Part shown: in pieces, positions 1 through 8,426 of the stretch
Layout: each line of letters starts with the position of its first letter
Numbering within the stretch: position 1 is the first letter of the stretch
Assembly (NCBI RefSeq): GCF_001995215.1
Contig: NZ_MUXN01000029.1
Span: 1 to 46,840, forward strand
From: Amycolatopsis azurea DSM 43854
Lineage (GTDB): Bacteria > Actinomycetota > Actinomycetes > Mycobacteriales > Pseudonocardiaceae
Direction of reading: 5' to 3'
DNA length: 46,840 nt
The notes under the pieces: model-generated
Told to the model about the DNA's origin: nothing
Seen by the model: only the letters and a program-made list of their open reading frames with translations
The model's database searches: none
Position numbers and translations under genes: made by a program

Positions 1-21
1 CCGGACAACCGGGGGAAGCTC

Positions 22-55
22 AAAGTCGCGTTCTAACGACACTTACCACTCACGA
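22..55. repeat. Partial copy of the TTACCACTCACG repeat
   Basis: The right half ACTTACCACTCACG (41-54) is identical to the right arm of the perfect hairpin at 32050-32091 and of the near-perfect one at 31765-31806. The middle keeps an AAGTCGCGTT-like core in slightly altered form, but the left arm is missing, so this copy cannot form the full stem. The remaining bases up to 210 show no gene I can support. Confidence 0.6.
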
Positions 56-210
56 CCACCTTGACCCACCCGATACCGGCACCCTCGCCGCCCGCCCCGC
101 CCGCGCCCTACCCGCCGGTAGCCATCCGATCATCCGAACTAAGCTCGTTCACAGCTTCCTGCCGTAGGGTCCCCGCCCGTCGGTGGCCGGTGATCTTGGT
201 GGGTGGTTGT

Positions 211-2253
211 GTGCGGGAGAGTGCTGCCGAACGACGGTTCCGTCCGGAGATCCAGGGACTGCGGGCGCTGGCGTGCGTGCTGGTGGTCGTCTATCACGTG
301 TGGCTCGGCCGGATCTCCGGCGGCGTCGACGCCTTCTTCCTGATCTCCGGGTTCCTCGTCACCGGCCAGCTCCACCGCGCGGCGGCGCGCGGGAAGATCG
401 AGTACCGGCCGATGTGGGGCCGGATGATCAAACGGCTGTTCCCGGCCGCGCTCACCGTGTTGCTGCTGATCATCGCCGCGAGCACGGTGCTGCTGCCGCA
501 GAACCGCTGGTTCCAGACGATCAAGGAGGTCGTCGCCTCCGCGCTCTACCTGGAGAACTGGCAGCTGGCGGCGGATTCCACCGACTACTTCGCCCAGCAC
601 AACTCGGCCAGCGTCGTCCAGCACTTCTGGTCGCTGTCGATCCAGGGGCAGTTCTACGTGGTCTGGCCGCTACTGGTCGGCTTGGTGCTGCTGATCGCCA
701 AGAAAGCGGGCCGCAACGTCCTCCCGCTGCTGCTCACGACTCTCGGCGCGATGTTCGCGGCCTCGCTGGCCTACTCGGTGTGGCTCACCGCGGCCGACCA
801 GCCGCTGGCGTACTTCGATTCGCTGACCAGGGCCTGGGAATTCGCGCTCGGTGGCCTGCTCGCCCTGCTTCTCGACCGCGTCCGGGTGCCCCGGTCCGCG
901 CGGGTCGTGTTCGGCTGGGCCGGCGTCGTCGGGCTGGTTTCCTGCGGGCTGGTGCTTCAGGTCGGGACGGTCTTCCCCGGCTATCTCGCGTTGTGGCCGA
1001 CGCTTTCGGCCGCGCTGGTGATCCTCGCGGGCGACACCGCGTTCAAGGGCGGCGTGGACCGCTTCCTGTCCAGCCGCCCGCTGACGTACCTCGGCGACCT
1101 GAGCTACGCGCTCTACCTCTGGCACTGGCCGGTCCTGGTGTTCTACCTCGTCGCCCGTGACCGGCAAGAGGTCGGCCTGCGCGGCGGCGCGGTGATCATC
1201 GCGCTGGCCTTCGTCCTCGCCGTGCTGACCCACCACCTGGTCGAAAAACCGGTCCGCGCATCCGCGATCGGGGCAGGGAACCGGTGGGGCGCCTACCGGT
1301 TCGGCGTCGCGACCCTCGCGGCCGTGCTCGCCGCGACGGGCGCTTGGCAGTGGGTGAGCGTGAGCCAGGCGGACACCTATTCGATCGCGGTCGACGATCC
1401 CGACCACCCCGGCGCGCTCGCGCATACCGAAGGCTTCAAGTACTGGGGCGCCGCCGACGCCACCCTCGTCCCGTCGTTCGTCGCCGTGTCCGAAGACTGG
1501 GCGGGGATCGACCCGGCCCGCTGCGGGGTGTCTCCGCGCAACGCCGACCTCGAGGTCTGCACTTCGGAGACGTCGGGGCATCCCACCCGGCGGATCGTGG
1601 TCACCGGCGACTCGCACGCCGGGCAGTTCCTCGGTGCCCTGCTGCCGATCGCCGAGCAGCGGAACTGGGAGGTGACCTCGATCCTGCGCGGCGGCTGCCC
1701 GTTCTCCACCGACTCCGACGCCGTGCCGGGCGACCAGGCCTGCATCGACTGGAACTCCGCCGTGGTGGACGAGATCGTCACGGCCCGGCCCGACGCGGTG
1801 ATGACGATCGGCACCAGGGACGTGCGGACCGGTGTCGAGGAACGGGTTCCGGGCGGCTACGTCGCCCAGTGGCGCAAGGTCGACGAGGTGGGCATCCCGG
1901 TGCTGGCCGTGCGGGACAACCCGCGGTTCGGCCAGTCGCCGTCGGCCTGTGTCGAGAGCCGGGGCGCGCAGGCGCCCGAGTGCGCCGCTCCACGCTACGA
2001 CCTCTATGCGGAGGAACCGCCGTACGAGACGCTGCCGGATCTGCCGCCGAACGTGCGCTTCCTCGACTTCAGCGACTACTTCTGCACGGCCGAGGTCTGC
2101 CCGCCGGTGATCGGCAACGTGCTGGTCTATCTCGACGACAACCACGTCAGCGGTACCTATATGTCGACCATGTCGGCCATCGCGGAGAAGGCGATCACCG
2201 AGGCGCTCGGCTGGGCGGACGACCAGGCGGAGGAGCCGGCTCCGGGCGGGTGA
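211..2253 (+). CDS. Acyltransferase-3 / SGNH membrane protein (OafA/YrhL type)
   Basis: Predicted integral-membrane O-acyltransferase that would move acyl (often acetyl) groups to a cell-surface glycan or lipid. The N-terminal part (about residues 10-400) is hydrophobic with many membrane helices and opens with the family's RFRPEIQGLRALA signature, followed by YHV and the SGFL segment. The C-terminal third is an SGNH-hydrolase-like domain with GDSHA (Ser468) and a late DDNH motif (His645) forming the expected Ser/Asp-His pair. I chose GTG 211 (680 aa) because the family signature follows at once. The frame stays open back to a TTG at 61, but that extension is Pro/Ala-rich and non-family. The acceptor substrate cannot be told from sequence. 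Confidence 0.85.
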   Translation: MRESAAERRFRPEIQGLRALACVLVVVYHVWLGRISGGVDAFFLISGFLVTGQLHRAAARGKIEYRPMWGRMIKRLFPAALTVLLLIIAASTVLLPQNRWFQTIKEVVASALYLENWQLAADSTDYFAQHNSASVVQHFWSLSIQGQFYVVWPLLVGLVLLIAKKAGRNVLPLLLTTLGAMFAASLAYSVWLTAADQPLAYFDSLTRAWEFALGGLLALLLDRVRVPRSARVVFGWAGVVGLVSCGLVLQVGTVFPGYLALWPTLSAALVILAGDTAFKGGVDRFLSSRPLTYLGDLSYALYLWHWPVLVFYLVARDRQEVGLRGGAVIIALAFVLAVLTHHLVEKPVRASAIGAGNRWGAYRFGVATLAAVLAATGAWQWVSVSQADTYSIAVDDPDHPGALAHTEGFKYWGAADATLVPSFVAVSEDWAGIDPARCGVSPRNADLEVCTSETSGHPTRRIVVTGDSHAGQFLGALLPIAEQRNWEVTSILRGGCPFSTDSDAVPGDQACIDWNSAVVDEIVTARPDAVMTIGTRDVRTGVEERVPGGYVAQWRKVDEVGIPVLAVRDNPRFGQSPSACVESRGAQAPECAAPRYDLYAEEPPYETLPDLPPNVRFLDFSDYFCTAEVCPPVIGNVLVYLDDNHVSGTYMSTMSAIAEKAITEALGWADDQAEEPAPGG

Positions 2254-2371
2254 TCCAGACAACAGATCGCCGCAGAATTGCAGCGAACCGCATCAGTTCG
2301 AGGGTCTGCCAGCTCCACGCGCAACGATTGGCCCTTATCGGCGCATCGAAACGGCGGATATCGTCGTCGGT

Positions 2372-3127
2372 GTGAAGATCGCCGTCCATCAAGGTTCCCA
2401 TGCCGAGCTGCCGTCCGCCGTCGCGACGTCGGACGCCGATCTCGTGATCGCCGCCGAGATGATCACCACCGGCTATCACATCGGCGCCCGCTCCCACGAA
2501 CTCGCCGAACCGGCCGACGGCCCGACTTCGGCCCGGATGTCCGCGCTGGCAAGGGAAAACGGTGCCGCGCTGGTCTACGGCTACCCCGAGTCCGACGGCG
2601 GCCGCGTGTACAACGCCGTCCAGCTGATCGGCCCGGACGGACGCCGTCTGGCGAACTACCGCAAGACCCATCTGTTCGGCGACATCGACCGCGACTGGTT
2701 CGAGCCGGGCGCCGAAGCGGTCGTCCAGGCGGACCTCGACGGCCTCCGGATCGGCTTGCTGATCTGCTACGACGTCGAGTTCCCCGAGCTGGTGCGGGCG
2801 CACGCGCTGGCCGGGACCGAGCTGCTCGTGGTGCCGACGGCGCTGATGAGCCCGTACGAGCTGGTCGCCGACACGCTGGTTCCCGCCCGCGCCTACGAAA
2901 GCCAGCTCTTCGTCGCCTACGCGAACCGCTGTGACACCGAACAGGACCTGACCTACTGCGGCCGGTCCTGCGTCGTCGCCCCGACCGGCGAGGTACTCGC
3001 CCGCGCGGGCTCCGGCCCGGAGCTGATCAGCGCCGACGTCACCCGTGACGCGCTCGTCGCGTCGCGACTGGAGAACACCCACCTGGCCGACCGACGGCCC
3101 GATCTGTACCGAGGACTTTCCGCATGA
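2372..3127 (+). CDS. Carbon-nitrogen hydrolase (nitrilase superfamily), likely aryl-acetamide amidase
   Basis: Cytoplasmic nitrilase-superfamily hydrolase of 251 aa. The Glu-Lys-Cys catalytic set is visible: Glu29 in IAAEM, Lys98 in YRKTHLFG and Cys132 in ICYDVEFPE. Length and motif spacing fit the C-N hydrolase family, which cleaves amides or nitriles. The GTG start at 2372 precedes a typical beta-strand MKIAVHQ. Its stop overlaps the ATG of the next gene by four bases (ATGA), so the two are translationally coupled. Because that gene is an amino-acid 2-monooxygenase-type flavoenzyme that makes amides, hydrolysis of phenylacetamide or indoleacetamide is the most economical role. This substrate assignment is inference; members of this superfamily also act on omega-amides. 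Confidence 0.8.
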   Translation: MKIAVHQGSHAELPSAVATSDADLVIAAEMITTGYHIGARSHELAEPADGPTSARMSALARENGAALVYGYPESDGGRVYNAVQLIGPDGRRLANYRKTHLFGDIDRDWFEPGAEAVVQADLDGLRIGLLICYDVEFPELVRAHALAGTELLVVPTALMSPYELVADTLVPARAYESQLFVAYANRCDTEQDLTYCGRSCVVAPTGEVLARAGSGPELISADVTRDALVASRLENTHLADRRPDLYRGLSA

Positions 3128-4815
3128 CCTCCGCCCTCCCGACCGCGATCCACAGCGACGAACCGGCCGGCCGCCCGATCACCATGTTCGGCCCCGACTT
3201 CCCGTTCGCCTACGACGATTTCCTCGCCCACCCCGCCGGCCTCGGCTCGCTCCCCGCCGAACGGCACGGCACCGAGGTGGCGGTGATCGGCGGCGGCCTC
3301 TCGGGCATCGTCACCGCGTACGAGCTGATGAAGCTGGGCCTGCGCCCGGTCGTGTACGAGATCGCCGAGATCGGCGGCCGCCTGCGCACCGTGAACTTCC
3401 CGGGCTGCCCGGACGACGTCGTCGCGGAGATGGGCGCGATGCGCTTCCCGCCGGCGTCGACCGCGCTGTTCCACTACATCGACAAGGTCGGCCTGGAGAC
3501 CACACCGTTCCCGAACCCGCTGGCGCCGGGAACGCCGAGCACCGTCGTCGACCTCAAGGGGGAGAGCCACTACGCGCGCTCGGCCGACGAACTCCCCGCG
3601 GTCTTCGGCAAGGTCGCGGCCGCTTGGGACAGCACGCTGTCCGAGCAGGCCGCGTTCACCGAGATGCAGAAGGCGATCCGCGAGCGCGACGCGAAGACGA
3701 TCAAGCGGCTGTGGAACGAACTCGTGCCGCGCTTGGACGACCAGACCTTCTACGGTTTCCTCTGTCAGTCACCCGCGTTCGCCTCCTTCCGCGACCGTGA
3801 GATCTTCGGGCAGGTCGGATTCGGCACCGGCGGCTGGGACACCGACTTCCCGAACTCCATCCTGGAGATCCTGCGGGTGGTCTACACCGGCGCCGACGAC
3901 GAGCACCGCAGCATCGTCGGCGGCAGCAGGCAGCTTCCGTTGCGGCTGTGGGAACACGCGCCCGAGGACCTCGCGTTCTGGCCCCAGGGAACGAGTCTGA
4001 GCTCGCTGCACGGCGGCGGCCCGAACCCCGGCGTAGCCCGGCTGCACCGCACCGCGCCGAACAACATCACAGTGACCGACACCGAAGGCCGCATCCGCAC
4101 CTATCCGGCGGCGGTGTTCACCGCGCAGAGCTGGATGCTGCTGTCGAAGATCGAATGCGATGAGGCGCTGTTCCCGATCGACCACTGGACGGCCATCGAG
4201 CGCACGCACTACATGGAGTCCTCGAAGGTCTTCGTCCCGGTGGACCGGCCGTTCTGGCTGGACAAGGATCCGGTGACCGGACGCGACACGATGAGCATGA
4301 CGCTGACCGACCGCATGCCGCGCGGCACCTATCTGCTCGGCGACGATCCGGACGCGCCCGCGGTGATCTGCCTGTCCTACACCTGGGCCGACGATTCGCT
4401 GAAGTGGCTGCCGCTCTCGGTGTCCGAGCGGGTCGAGGTGATGCTCCAGTCGCTCAAGGAGATCTACCCGGGCGTCGACGTCCGGCGGCACATCATCGGC
4501 GACCCGGTGACCGTGTCGTGGGAGGCCGAGCCGCATTTCATGGGCGCGTTCAAGGCCAACCTGCCCGGCCACTACCGCTACCAGCACCGGCTGTTCACGC
4601 ATTTCAAGCAGGACCGGCTGGAGGAGCGCCACCGCGGTCTCTTCCTCGCCGGTGACGACGTTTCGTGGACGGCGGGCTGGGCCGAAGGCGCGGTTCAGAC
4701 CGCGCTCAACGCGGTGTGGGGCGTCATGAACCACTTCGGCGGCGAGACGGACCCGGCCAACCCGGGACCGGGCGACGTCTACGACGACATCGCGCCCGTC
4801 GAACTGCCCGACTGA
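3124..4815 (+). CDS. Flavin amine oxidase of the Trp/Phe 2-monooxygenase (IaaM/PAO) type
   Basis: FAD-dependent monoamine-oxidase-fold enzyme of 563 aa. The N-terminus has the pre-sequence FGPDFPFAYDDF then HGTEVAVIGGGLSGI (about residues 48-62), an FAD-binding Rossmann motif, GGRLR (about 84-88) and AEMGAMRFP with Arg107. Near the C-terminus FLAGDDVSWTAGWAEGA is the second FAD motif. The order and wording match tryptophan 2-monooxygenase and Pseudomonas L-phenylalanine oxidase, which decarboxylate an aromatic amino acid oxidatively to its acetamide. The preceding nitrilase-family gene overlaps by 4 bp and would hydrolyse such an amide. Simple oxidative deamination (L-amino-acid oxidase) is the alternative. 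The 3' end overlaps the convergent VanZ-like gene by 37 bp. Confidence 0.82.
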   Translation: MTSALPTAIHSDEPAGRPITMFGPDFPFAYDDFLAHPAGLGSLPAERHGTEVAVIGGGLSGIVTAYELMKLGLRPVVYEIAEIGGRLRTVNFPGCPDDVVAEMGAMRFPPASTALFHYIDKVGLETTPFPNPLAPGTPSTVVDLKGESHYARSADELPAVFGKVAAAWDSTLSEQAAFTEMQKAIRERDAKTIKRLWNELVPRLDDQTFYGFLCQSPAFASFRDREIFGQVGFGTGGWDTDFPNSILEILRVVYTGADDEHRSIVGGSRQLPLRLWEHAPEDLAFWPQGTSLSSLHGGGPNPGVARLHRTAPNNITVTDTEGRIRTYPAAVFTAQSWMLLSKIECDEALFPIDHWTAIERTHYMESSKVFVPVDRPFWLDKDPVTGRDTMSMTLTDRMPRGTYLLGDDPDAPAVICLSYTWADDSLKWLPLSVSERVEVMLQSLKEIYPGVDVRRHIIGDPVTVSWEAEPHFMGAFKANLPGHYRYQHRLFTHFKQDRLEERHRGLFLAGDDVSWTAGWAEGAVQTALNAVWGVMNHFGGETDPANPGPGDVYDDIAPVELPD

Positions 4816-5291
4816 GCGCGGCGGTTCGCCGGCCGGGCCGTGCCTGCCGCGAGGAGTGCGCCGAGGATCGCGCCGAGGGTGTTCATCAGCCAGTCGTTGG
4901 TGTCGCAGGCACGGCCGATCGCGGGCACCAGCGCCTGCAAGGCCTCGATCACGGCGGACAGCGCCGAGCCCGCCGCGAGCATCGCCAGCGGGCGCCGGGA
5001 CGCCAGCGCGGCGAAGCAGACCGGCGGTAGGAACAGGGCGACGTTGGCCAGGAGTTCCACCGCGCCGAGCGTCGGCAGCGAGAACTGGACCGTGCACACG
5101 ATCTCGTCGATCGTGCGGCCGGTGGGCACCAGCGTCAGCGCGAAGACCGGGACCAGCGACACCCCGGCGAGGGCCCACAGAATCCGGCGCCTGCCCGCGA
5201 ACAGCAGGCCGAGGACGGCGCAGAGGAGCGCCACCAGGAGGATCGCCACCGGCACCAGGGCGGAGTGGTCGAGCAGGAAGTTCGTGATCAT
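4779..5291 (-). CDS. VanZ-like membrane protein
   Basis: Small integral-membrane protein of 170 aa with about five hydrophobic segments. It carries the VanZ-family hallmarks: a TLVPTG motif after the second helix, an N-V-x-L-F-x-P segment (NVALFLPPV) and a late CDTNDWLMNTLGA stretch. VanZ itself gives low-level teicoplanin resistance, but most VanZ-like proteins have no known function, so resistance should not be assumed. The start is ATG 5291. The gene follows the isochorismatase-like gene after 28 bp on the same strand and may share its transcript. Its 3' end overlaps the flavin amine oxidase gene. Confidence 0.78.
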   Translation of the reverse strand: MITNFLLDHSALVPVAILLVALLCAVLGLLFAGRRRILWALAGVSLVPVFALTLVPTGRTIDEIVCTVQFSLPTLGAVELLANVALFLPPVCFAALASRRPLAMLAAGSALSAVIEALQALVPAIGRACDTNDWLMNTLGAILGALLAAGTARPANRRAQSGSSTGAMSS

Positions 5292-5319
5292 GGCGGGCCG
5301 ATCCTACGATCACGCCCGC

Positions 5320-5865
5320 TCAGGCGGTGAACTCGAGCTCCGCCGCGGGCACCACGCGCAGCCGTCCGCCGGGATGGATCGCGGTGGCCAGGAGCAGGTT
5401 GTGCCGGGCGATGACCTGTTCGGCGGTCAGTCCCACGGTGGGATCGCCGTCGGACGAGGGCGCGTGGCCGTCGCCGACCAGCACGACGTCCAGACCGTGG
5501 CTCTGCGCGGACCGCGCGGTCGCGTCGACGCAGTAGTCGGTGGCCAGCCCGGTCAGCACCACGGTGTCGACGCCCCGGTCGACGAGCAGGCCTGCCAGTC
5601 CGGTGCGGTGGAAGGAGTCCGTCGCGGTCTTGTCGACCACCACGTCGATCGGTTCGAGGCCGAGCAGCGGGCTGAGCCGGGTGCCCGGTGACGCGGGATC
5701 GAAGTCGGTGCCGGGCGCGCCGACCTGCCGCAGCGCGATCACCGGAACGCCATGGGCGCGGGCTTTCCGTGCCAGCGCCGCGATCCGGGTGGCCAGCTCC
5801 TCGCCGCGCCAGACCAGCGGAACGAGCATCTCCTGCATGTCGACGATCAGCAGCGCGTCCTTCAT
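5320..5865 (-). CDS. Isochorismatase-family cysteine hydrolase
   Basis: Cytoplasmic hydrolase of 181 aa in the isochorismatase/nicotinamidase fold. Asp9 in LLIVDMQ, the Lys of VVDKTATDSF and the Cys of GLATDYCVDAT form the usual Asp-Lys-Cys triad, and the residues before that Cys match the cis-peptide region of the family. I chose ATG 5865 because the protein then begins MKDALLIVDMQ as relatives do. The frame stays open upstream to 6102 but that stretch encodes part of a hairpin. Substrate is undetermined; nicotinamide, isochorismate, carbamoyl compounds and ureas are all precedents. Confidence 0.82.
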   Translation of the reverse strand: MKDALLIVDMQEMLVPLVWRGEELATRIAALARKARAHGVPVIALRQVGAPGTDFDPASPGTRLSPLLGLEPIDVVVDKTATDSFHRTGLAGLLVDRGVDTVVLTGLATDYCVDATARSAQSHGLDVVLVGDGHAPSSDGDPTVGLTAEQVIARHNLLLATAIHPGGRLRVVPAAELEFTA

Positions 5866-5991
5866 TTCCGGAAGCCTAGGACACGGCCTACTCGAGCCGA
5901 AGGTCAAAGTCGTCCTGTCGGGCTGCGGGCGACGCCTGCTCGGATGATCGCTACGGCTCGCCGGGCACGTGGCCTCGTCGGGAAGCGTTGT

Positions 5992-6034
5992 GAAAGCCAC
6001 TTTCGGGACGTCTGATGTCCCGAAAGTGGCTTTC
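5992..6034. terminator. Perfect 18-bp hairpin downstream of the MFS/propeller operon
   Basis: The arms at 5992-6009 and 6017-6034 are perfect complements (GAAAGCCACTTTCGGGAC) with a 7-base loop GTCTGAT. It lies between the stop of the propeller gene (6116) and the start of the isochorismatase gene (5865), both read leftward, so it probably ends the upstream transcript. There is no U-run, as is usual for actinomycete terminators. Confidence 0.6.
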
Positions 6035-6115
6035 GCGACACCCGACTCCGGCAGGCACGCGAGCAGTCGAACACGCCGCGTTCGCCAAGAGAACATCGCC
6101 ACTCACGACCCCTCA

Positions 6116-7105
6116 TTAAGGCAGCGCGGCGGGCGATTCGGCCTCCGGGATGAGCAGGTGCGGAGCTCCGGTGCCGTCGGCGGGAACGGCCCAGACGTCG
6201 GAATGTCCTTGCGTGCGGGGGAGCGCGTAGGCGACGGTGCGGTCGTCGAGCCACGCGGGCTGGTCGTCGACGTTCCGGGTCTCGGCCAGCGGCGTCACGG
6301 TGCCGCTCGCGAGGTCGAGCACCGAGACCCGCCAGCCCTTGGCGGGATCGCCGTCGATGGCGGACTTGAAGGCGATGCGGGTCTCGTCGGGGGAGAGGGA
6401 GGGGCATTCGACGTTGTCCCGCAGCGTTTTCACGGTCCGGGCGGCGGAGTCGCCTTCGACGAGGTACCGGTGGGAGCCGGTGGACATGGTGGCGTAGAAC
6501 CGATTCGACTGCCGGGTGAAGGTGACGCCCCAGAAGTTGAAGTCGGCCGCCTTGTACGGCTTGCCTTCCACGGTCACGGCGAAGTCCTCCAGCGTGCCCT
6601 CGACGCTGTCGGTGGTGAGGTCGAGGGTGCCGGCGCGGGTGGAGAACCGGCCGCCGTTGTAGGAGTCGCCGGTGACGAACACCGTCCACGCGAGCCGCCG
6701 CCCGTCGGCCGAGACGCGGGCCCGGTTGGGCAGCCCGACCAACGGGATCTCCTGCGTGACCGCCAGCTTGCCGTCGAGCACCGCCAGCTGATACGTGGTC
6801 AGACCCGACTCCGGTCGCAGGCAGATCCCGGTGCCGCCCGCCGCGTAGACCCGGCTGCACGACACGGTCGACACCGCCCGTGCTCCACCCGGATCGGCGG
6901 CGGCGACGCTGGACACGTGCCCGCGGTCGGCGTCGGCGGTGCTGCGGAACAGCAGCCGCCCGCTTTCGAGGGTGACCGCGCCGCTGGTGCCCGCCGACGC
7001 GGTGTCCTGGTTGCGCGCTCCCGCCACCCCGACGTAGATCACGGCGGCCGCGGCCAGCGCGAGTACTCCGGTGACGGCGATCAGGACGCGGGTGCGGGTG
7101 TTCAC
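6116..7105 (-). CDS. Membrane-anchored WD40/TolB-like beta-propeller protein
   Basis: Protein of 329 aa with one N-terminal hydrophobic segment (about residues 7-29) and no lipobox cysteine, so probably an anchored extracytoplasmic protein. The rest contains repeated beta-strand units, such as LSPDETRIAFKS and VSADGRRLAW, that match TolB/PD40 propeller blades. The GTG start at 7105 overlaps the stop of the upstream MFS gene by four bases (GTGA), implying coupled translation and a joint role with the transporter. The frame runs further upstream to 7213 but that part lies inside the MFS gene. No enzyme motif is visible; a sensor, scaffold or substrate-binding role is possible. Confidence 0.72.
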   Translation of the reverse strand: MNTRTRVLIAVTGVLALAAAAVIYVGVAGARNQDTASAGTSGAVTLESGRLLFRSTADADRGHVSSVAAADPGGARAVSTVSCSRVYAAGGTGICLRPESGLTTYQLAVLDGKLAVTQEIPLVGLPNRARVSADGRRLAWTVFVTGDSYNGGRFSTRAGTLDLTTDSVEGTLEDFAVTVEGKPYKAADFNFWGVTFTRQSNRFYATMSTGSHRYLVEGDSAARTVKTLRDNVECPSLSPDETRIAFKSAIDGDPAKGWRVSVLDLASGTVTPLAETRNVDDQPAWLDDRTVAYALPRTQGHSDVWAVPADGTGAPHLLIPEAESPAALP

Positions 7106-8373
7106 GGTCGTGCCTTCCTGCGGGGAGCCAAGAGAACGAGGGTGGCGGCGACGGCGGCCAGTACCGTTCCGGCGGCGATCGCGATCGCCGTGGTCGCACC
7201 CCAGAATTGCCATGAGAGTCCGAAAAGGACGGACGAGACGAAGTAGGCGAGCGCCTGCCCGCTCTGCACGATCGCGATGCCGGTGGTGCGCAACGCCTCC
7301 GGCAGCAACGGCCCGGCCAGTGCCATCAGCACGCCGTCGGTCGACGCGTAGAACACGCCGTACAGGCCGAGGGTGAGCGCGAACAGCGCCCAGCCGGTCA
7401 GCGGGCTGAGCAGCAGCAGATAGACGGTGGCCAGAGCGCCGTAGCCGGCGAGCATCACCGGCAGCCTGCCGATCCGGTCGGCCAGCGCGCCGAGCGGCGC
7501 GGCCAGTAGCAGGTAGCCGAGGTTCGTGCCGACCGCCAGCAGCGGGAACCAGCCGGTGGCGATGTCCTCCTTCGCCTGGAGCAGGAGGTACACGAATCCG
7601 TCGCCGATGGTCGCGAGACCCAGGACGCAGGCGGCGATCAGCAGCCGTCGCACGCCGGTGCCGCGCAGGAGCCCGGTCGCCGCCCGCAGGGACACGGTGC
7701 CCGAGGGTGGTTTGGGCGTGCGGTGGTCGCGGACGAACAGCGCCAGCAGCAGCACCCCGGCGGCGGCGATGCAGAAACTGGTCACGAAGACCGCGTCGAA
7801 CCCTTCGACCCCGGTCGCCGAACCCGCCACGGCCAGCACGGCGACCGCGGCGAGCGGGCCGAGGAACGCGCCGACGCTGTCCATCGCCCGGTGCACCCCG
7901 AACGCGCGGCCCAGCATGTGCTCGGGAGCCGAAAGGGTGATCAGCGCGTCGCGGGGCGCGGTCCTCAGGCCTTTACCCGTCCGGTCCGCGGTCAGCACCA
8001 CGCCGATCGCGGTCGCCGACGAACCGGCCGCGACCAGCCCCAGTTTTGCCACCGCCGACATCGCGTAGCCCAGCCCGGCGACCGCCTTGCGCCGCCGGAC
8101 GCGGTCCGCGACGTAGCCGCCGACCAGGCGAAGGAACGCGGTCGCGCCGGTGTAGAGGCCGTCCACCACGCCGTAGGCCGCCGGGCCCAGGTGCAGCCCG
8201 AGCACCAGGTACACCGGCAGCACGGCCGTCACCATCTCCGAGGAGACGTCCGTGACGAGGCTGACGGTGCCCAGGGCGAAGACGTTCCCGCCGAGCAGGG
8301 CGAAGGACTTCTTGGAAACGCCGCCGGGATGCTCCCGGCGGCCGATCGTGGACAGGTACACGCGACGGACCAC
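7102..8373 (-). CDS. MFS transporter
   Basis: About 420 aa with roughly twelve hydrophobic segments, a D-R-x-R-R-R loop between helices 2 and 3 (ADRVRRRK, the MFS motif A region) and DRTGKGLRTAPRDAL in the cytoplasmic loop between helices 4 and 5. The pattern fits the major facilitator superfamily. Substrate and direction are unknown. Start choice is uncertain: GTG 8373 is the longest, but a GGAAAGG sequence just upstream is better spaced from the in-frame GTG at 8361. It is co-transcribed and translationally coupled with the propeller gene downstream. The hairpin at 8382-8416 separates it from the phosphoesterase gene. Confidence 0.82.
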   Translation of the reverse strand: MVRRVYLSTIGRREHPGGVSKKSFALLGGNVFALGTVSLVTDVSSEMVTAVLPVYLVLGLHLGPAAYGVVDGLYTGATAFLRLVGGYVADRVRRRKAVAGLGYAMSAVAKLGLVAAGSSATAIGVVLTADRTGKGLRTAPRDALITLSAPEHMLGRAFGVHRAMDSVGAFLGPLAAVAVLAVAGSATGVEGFDAVFVTSFCIAAAGVLLLALFVRDHRTPKPPSGTVSLRAATGLLRGTGVRRLLIAACVLGLATIGDGFVYLLLQAKEDIATGWFPLLAVGTNLGYLLLAAPLGALADRIGRLPVMLAGYGALATVYLLLLSPLTGWALFALTLGLYGVFYASTDGVLMALAGPLLPEALRTTGIAIVQSGQALAYFVSSVLFGLSWQFWGATTAIAIAAGTVLAAVAATLVLLAPRRKARP

Positions 8374-8381
8374 CTTTCCCG

Positions 8382-8416
8382 CCCGCGGGCGCGTCCACAG
8401 TGGACACGCCCGCGGG
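8382..8416. terminator. 16-bp hairpin after the phosphoesterase gene
   Basis: The arms 8382-8397 and 8401-8416 are complementary with a single mismatch and a 3-base loop. It lies 10 bases past the stop of the leftward phosphoesterase gene and just upstream of the leftward MFS gene, consistent with a terminator. Confidence 0.6.
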
Positions 8417-8426
8417 GTTCACCCGA

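Noticed and set aside
4779..5291. Glycopeptide resistance locus (VanZ)
   Set aside because: No vanH/A/X or vanRS genes are nearby; VanZ-like proteins are widespread without a resistance role.
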